A stretch of 64,000 nucleotides of DNA from the NCBI GenBank assembly GCA_029257865.1, contig JARIAN010000030.1, forward strand, positions 16,524 through 80,523. The letters run 5' to 3'. Within the stretch, counting starts at the first letter, position 1; each line of letters opens with the position of its first letter. The DNA comes from Phocaeicola sp. GTDB taxonomy: Bacteria > Bacteroidota > Bacteroidia > Bacteroidales > Bacteroidaceae. The position numbers and the translations under genes were made by a program. Below are positions 62,801 to 64,000 of the stretch, one piece after another. The notes below the pieces were generated by a model. That model saw nothing but the letters and a program-made list of their open reading frames with translations, did no database searches and was not told where the DNA came from.

Positions 62801-63768
62801 TGAAATCGTATGTAATAGGATTTGACCTGGGAGGTACGAATTCTGTACTGGCCTTGGTGGATAAGGAGGGGGGTATTGCAGCACGTACTTCTTTCAGAAC
62901 GGATGAATTTGAAGAGGTGGATGAGTATGTAGACCGCTGTGCTGAAGTTATAGGCGGACTGATAGAACGGGCTGGAGGAAAGGAGCAGGTGGTTGCGCTG
63001 GGTATTGGAGCACCGGATGTCAACTATGAAAGCCGGTGTATTGAGAATGCTACGAATCTACCCTGGAAAGGGGTGGTTCCTTTGGCTGATAAGATTGAAC
63101 GGAAAACGGGGATCAGGACGGTGATGACAAATGATGCGAAAGCGGCGGCCCTGGGAGAAATGCTTTATGGAGCAGCTAAAGGGATGAAGGATTTTATCAT
63201 GATTACGCTGGGCACTGGAGTGGGAAGTGGAATTGTGGTGGATGGAAAGATTGTTTATGGTAAACGGGGATTTGCAGGTGAACTGGGGCATATTTCGGTG
63301 AGACCGGAGAACGGGCGTGCTTGTCCTTGCGGACGAAAAGGGTGTCTGGAGGCTTATTGCTCGGCTACCGGAGTGGCACGTACGGCTGTGGAGTTTCTGG
63401 AAACAAGGAAGACGGATAGCCTGCTGCGCCGTATTTCTGCTTCTGCGGTTACGTCAAAGAAGGTTTATGAGGCGGCTGTGGAGGGAGATGGACTGGCTAG
63501 GGAGATTTTTGAATATACGGGACGGATTTTGGGAGAGGCCTTGGCTGATTGTGCTACTTTTTCTGATCCGGAGGCTTTTATCTTGTTCGGAGGACTGACT
63601 AAGGCGGGAGAGTTTCTGCTGGAACCTGTGGTGCGGACTTATCATGAAATGGTATTCGAAAATTATCGGAGTACAGCGTGTATTCTTTTCTCCGAACTGA
63701 AAGAGGCGGATGCTGCAGTTTTGGGAGCTGCTGCCTTAGCATGGACAGCAGGGATAGACTTTAAGTAA
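62800..63768 (+). CDS. ROK-family sugar kinase
   Basis: A 322-residue cytoplasmic kinase. The ATP loop VIGFDLGGTNSVLALVD opens the protein, the catalytic aspartate region is TNDAKAAALGEMLYGAAKG, and the sugar- and zinc-binding ROK motif is complete: FAGELGHISVRPENGRACPCGRKGCLEAYCSATGV. There is no DNA-binding domain, so it is an enzyme, not a regulator. By its place at the end of a mannosidase locus it probably phosphorylates mannose, or glucose, released from the imported glycan. No terminator is seen in the 100 bases after it. Confidence 0.92.
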   Translation: MKSYVIGFDLGGTNSVLALVDKEGGIAARTSFRTDEFEEVDEYVDRCAEVIGGLIERAGGKEQVVALGIGAPDVNYESRCIENATNLPWKGVVPLADKIERKTGIRTVMTNDAKAAALGEMLYGAAKGMKDFIMITLGTGVGSGIVVDGKIVYGKRGFAGELGHISVRPENGRACPCGRKGCLEAYCSATGVARTAVEFLETRKTDSLLRRISASAVTSKKVYEAAVEGDGLAREIFEYTGRILGEALADCATFSDPEAFILFGGLTKAGEFLLEPVVRTYHEMVFENYRSTACILFSELKEADAAVLGAAALAWTAGIDFK

Positions 63769-63875
63769 AAGAATGAATGGTTAAGTGTCTTTTCATAAAA
63801 TCTGTTATATATAATACGGCATTGAGAAAATCATGTTTTATATGTTAATAGTCCGTTAAAAATTCAACATCTTAG

Positions 63876-64000
63876 CTAAGCGGCTTCTGCCACTATGCCA
63901 AATAGTTCTTTGATAAGTTTAGCATTAAATGTTCTGTTCGGCTTCATACCGGACTTGCTTAAAATTCTTTTGAGCATATAAGTGTTACTCAGATAGGCTT
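63876..64000 (-). CDS. 3' end of an unrecognised gene, cut by the window edge
   Basis: On the minus strand an open frame enters at the window edge and ends with TAG at 63876-63878, giving at least 41 residues that end KSGMKPNRTFNAKLIKELFGIVAEAA. The tail is basic and could be the end of a transposase, which would fit the edge of an accessory locus, but I cannot assign a family. Confidence 0.35.
   Translation of the reverse strand, partial: AYLSNTYMLKRILSKSGMKPNRTFNAKLIKELFGIVAEAA

Overview
The window looks like a Bacteroides/Phocaeicola-type chromosome. The grounds are repeated Bacteroidetes promoter -7 elements (TAnnTTTG) upstream of many genes, a SusC/SusD pair with an ECF sigma factor and FecR anti-sigma factor, fused nuoCD and murF-alr genes, a DAHP synthase-chorismate mutase fusion, and many secreted glycan-active proteins. 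The genes are mostly intact and ordinary core metabolism sits beside one large accessory glycan locus.

Layout. 1-1724 (-): start of the NADH dehydrogenase operon (nuoA, nuoB, nuoCD, the last cut by the window edge). 1844-5606 (-): a small exported protein, then trkA and dxs in one overlapping operon. 5954-9381 (+): a GSCFA protein overlapping the cell-wall fusion murF-alr. 9578-11820 (+): an HTH-cupin regulator with an acyl-CoA synthetase. 12238-17571: a DUF4838 secreted protein, a TPR protein, a TapB/DUF3108-like protein and a PatB/MalY C-S lyase. 17750-21878 (+): an aromatic amino acid operon (pheA, aminotransferase, DAHP synthase-chorismate mutase, tyrA) preceded by a Phe/Tyr-rich leader peptide and a complete attenuator. 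21966-31637 (-): a DUF4988 lipoprotein, a small beta-barrel, a GHL10 protein, gdhA, a 56-residue membrane protein and a malic enzyme-phosphotransacetylase fusion. 32056-39337 (+): a tripartite RND efflux operon with an LpxA-like paralogue and a TetR regulator. 39408-43230 (+): two SGNH hydrolases and an MBOAT O-acyltransferase. 43787-45702 (-): lpxB and surE. 46057-63768 (+): a polysaccharide utilisation locus. The window closes with the 3' end of an unrecognised gene on the minus strand.

The polysaccharide utilisation locus combines an ECF sigma factor, FecR, SusC (with an STN signalling domain), SusD, a GH92 alpha-mannosidase, a GH125 alpha-1,6-mannosidase, an MGH1/GH63-like hydrolase and a ROK sugar kinase with three predicted phosphoesterases (two calcineurin-like, one alkaline phosphatase). 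One phosphoesterase and the GH92 enzyme end in similar PA14 modules. The simplest reading is uptake and breakdown of a phosphorylated alpha-mannoside such as phosphomannan; this is inference.

The two most notable non-coding signals are the Phe/Tyr attenuator at 17750-17953, in which leader peptide, antiterminator and terminator can be traced base by base, and a family of degenerate repeats with a strict 22-base period found at three separate intergenic places (5774-5882, 24865-24996, 43492-43604).
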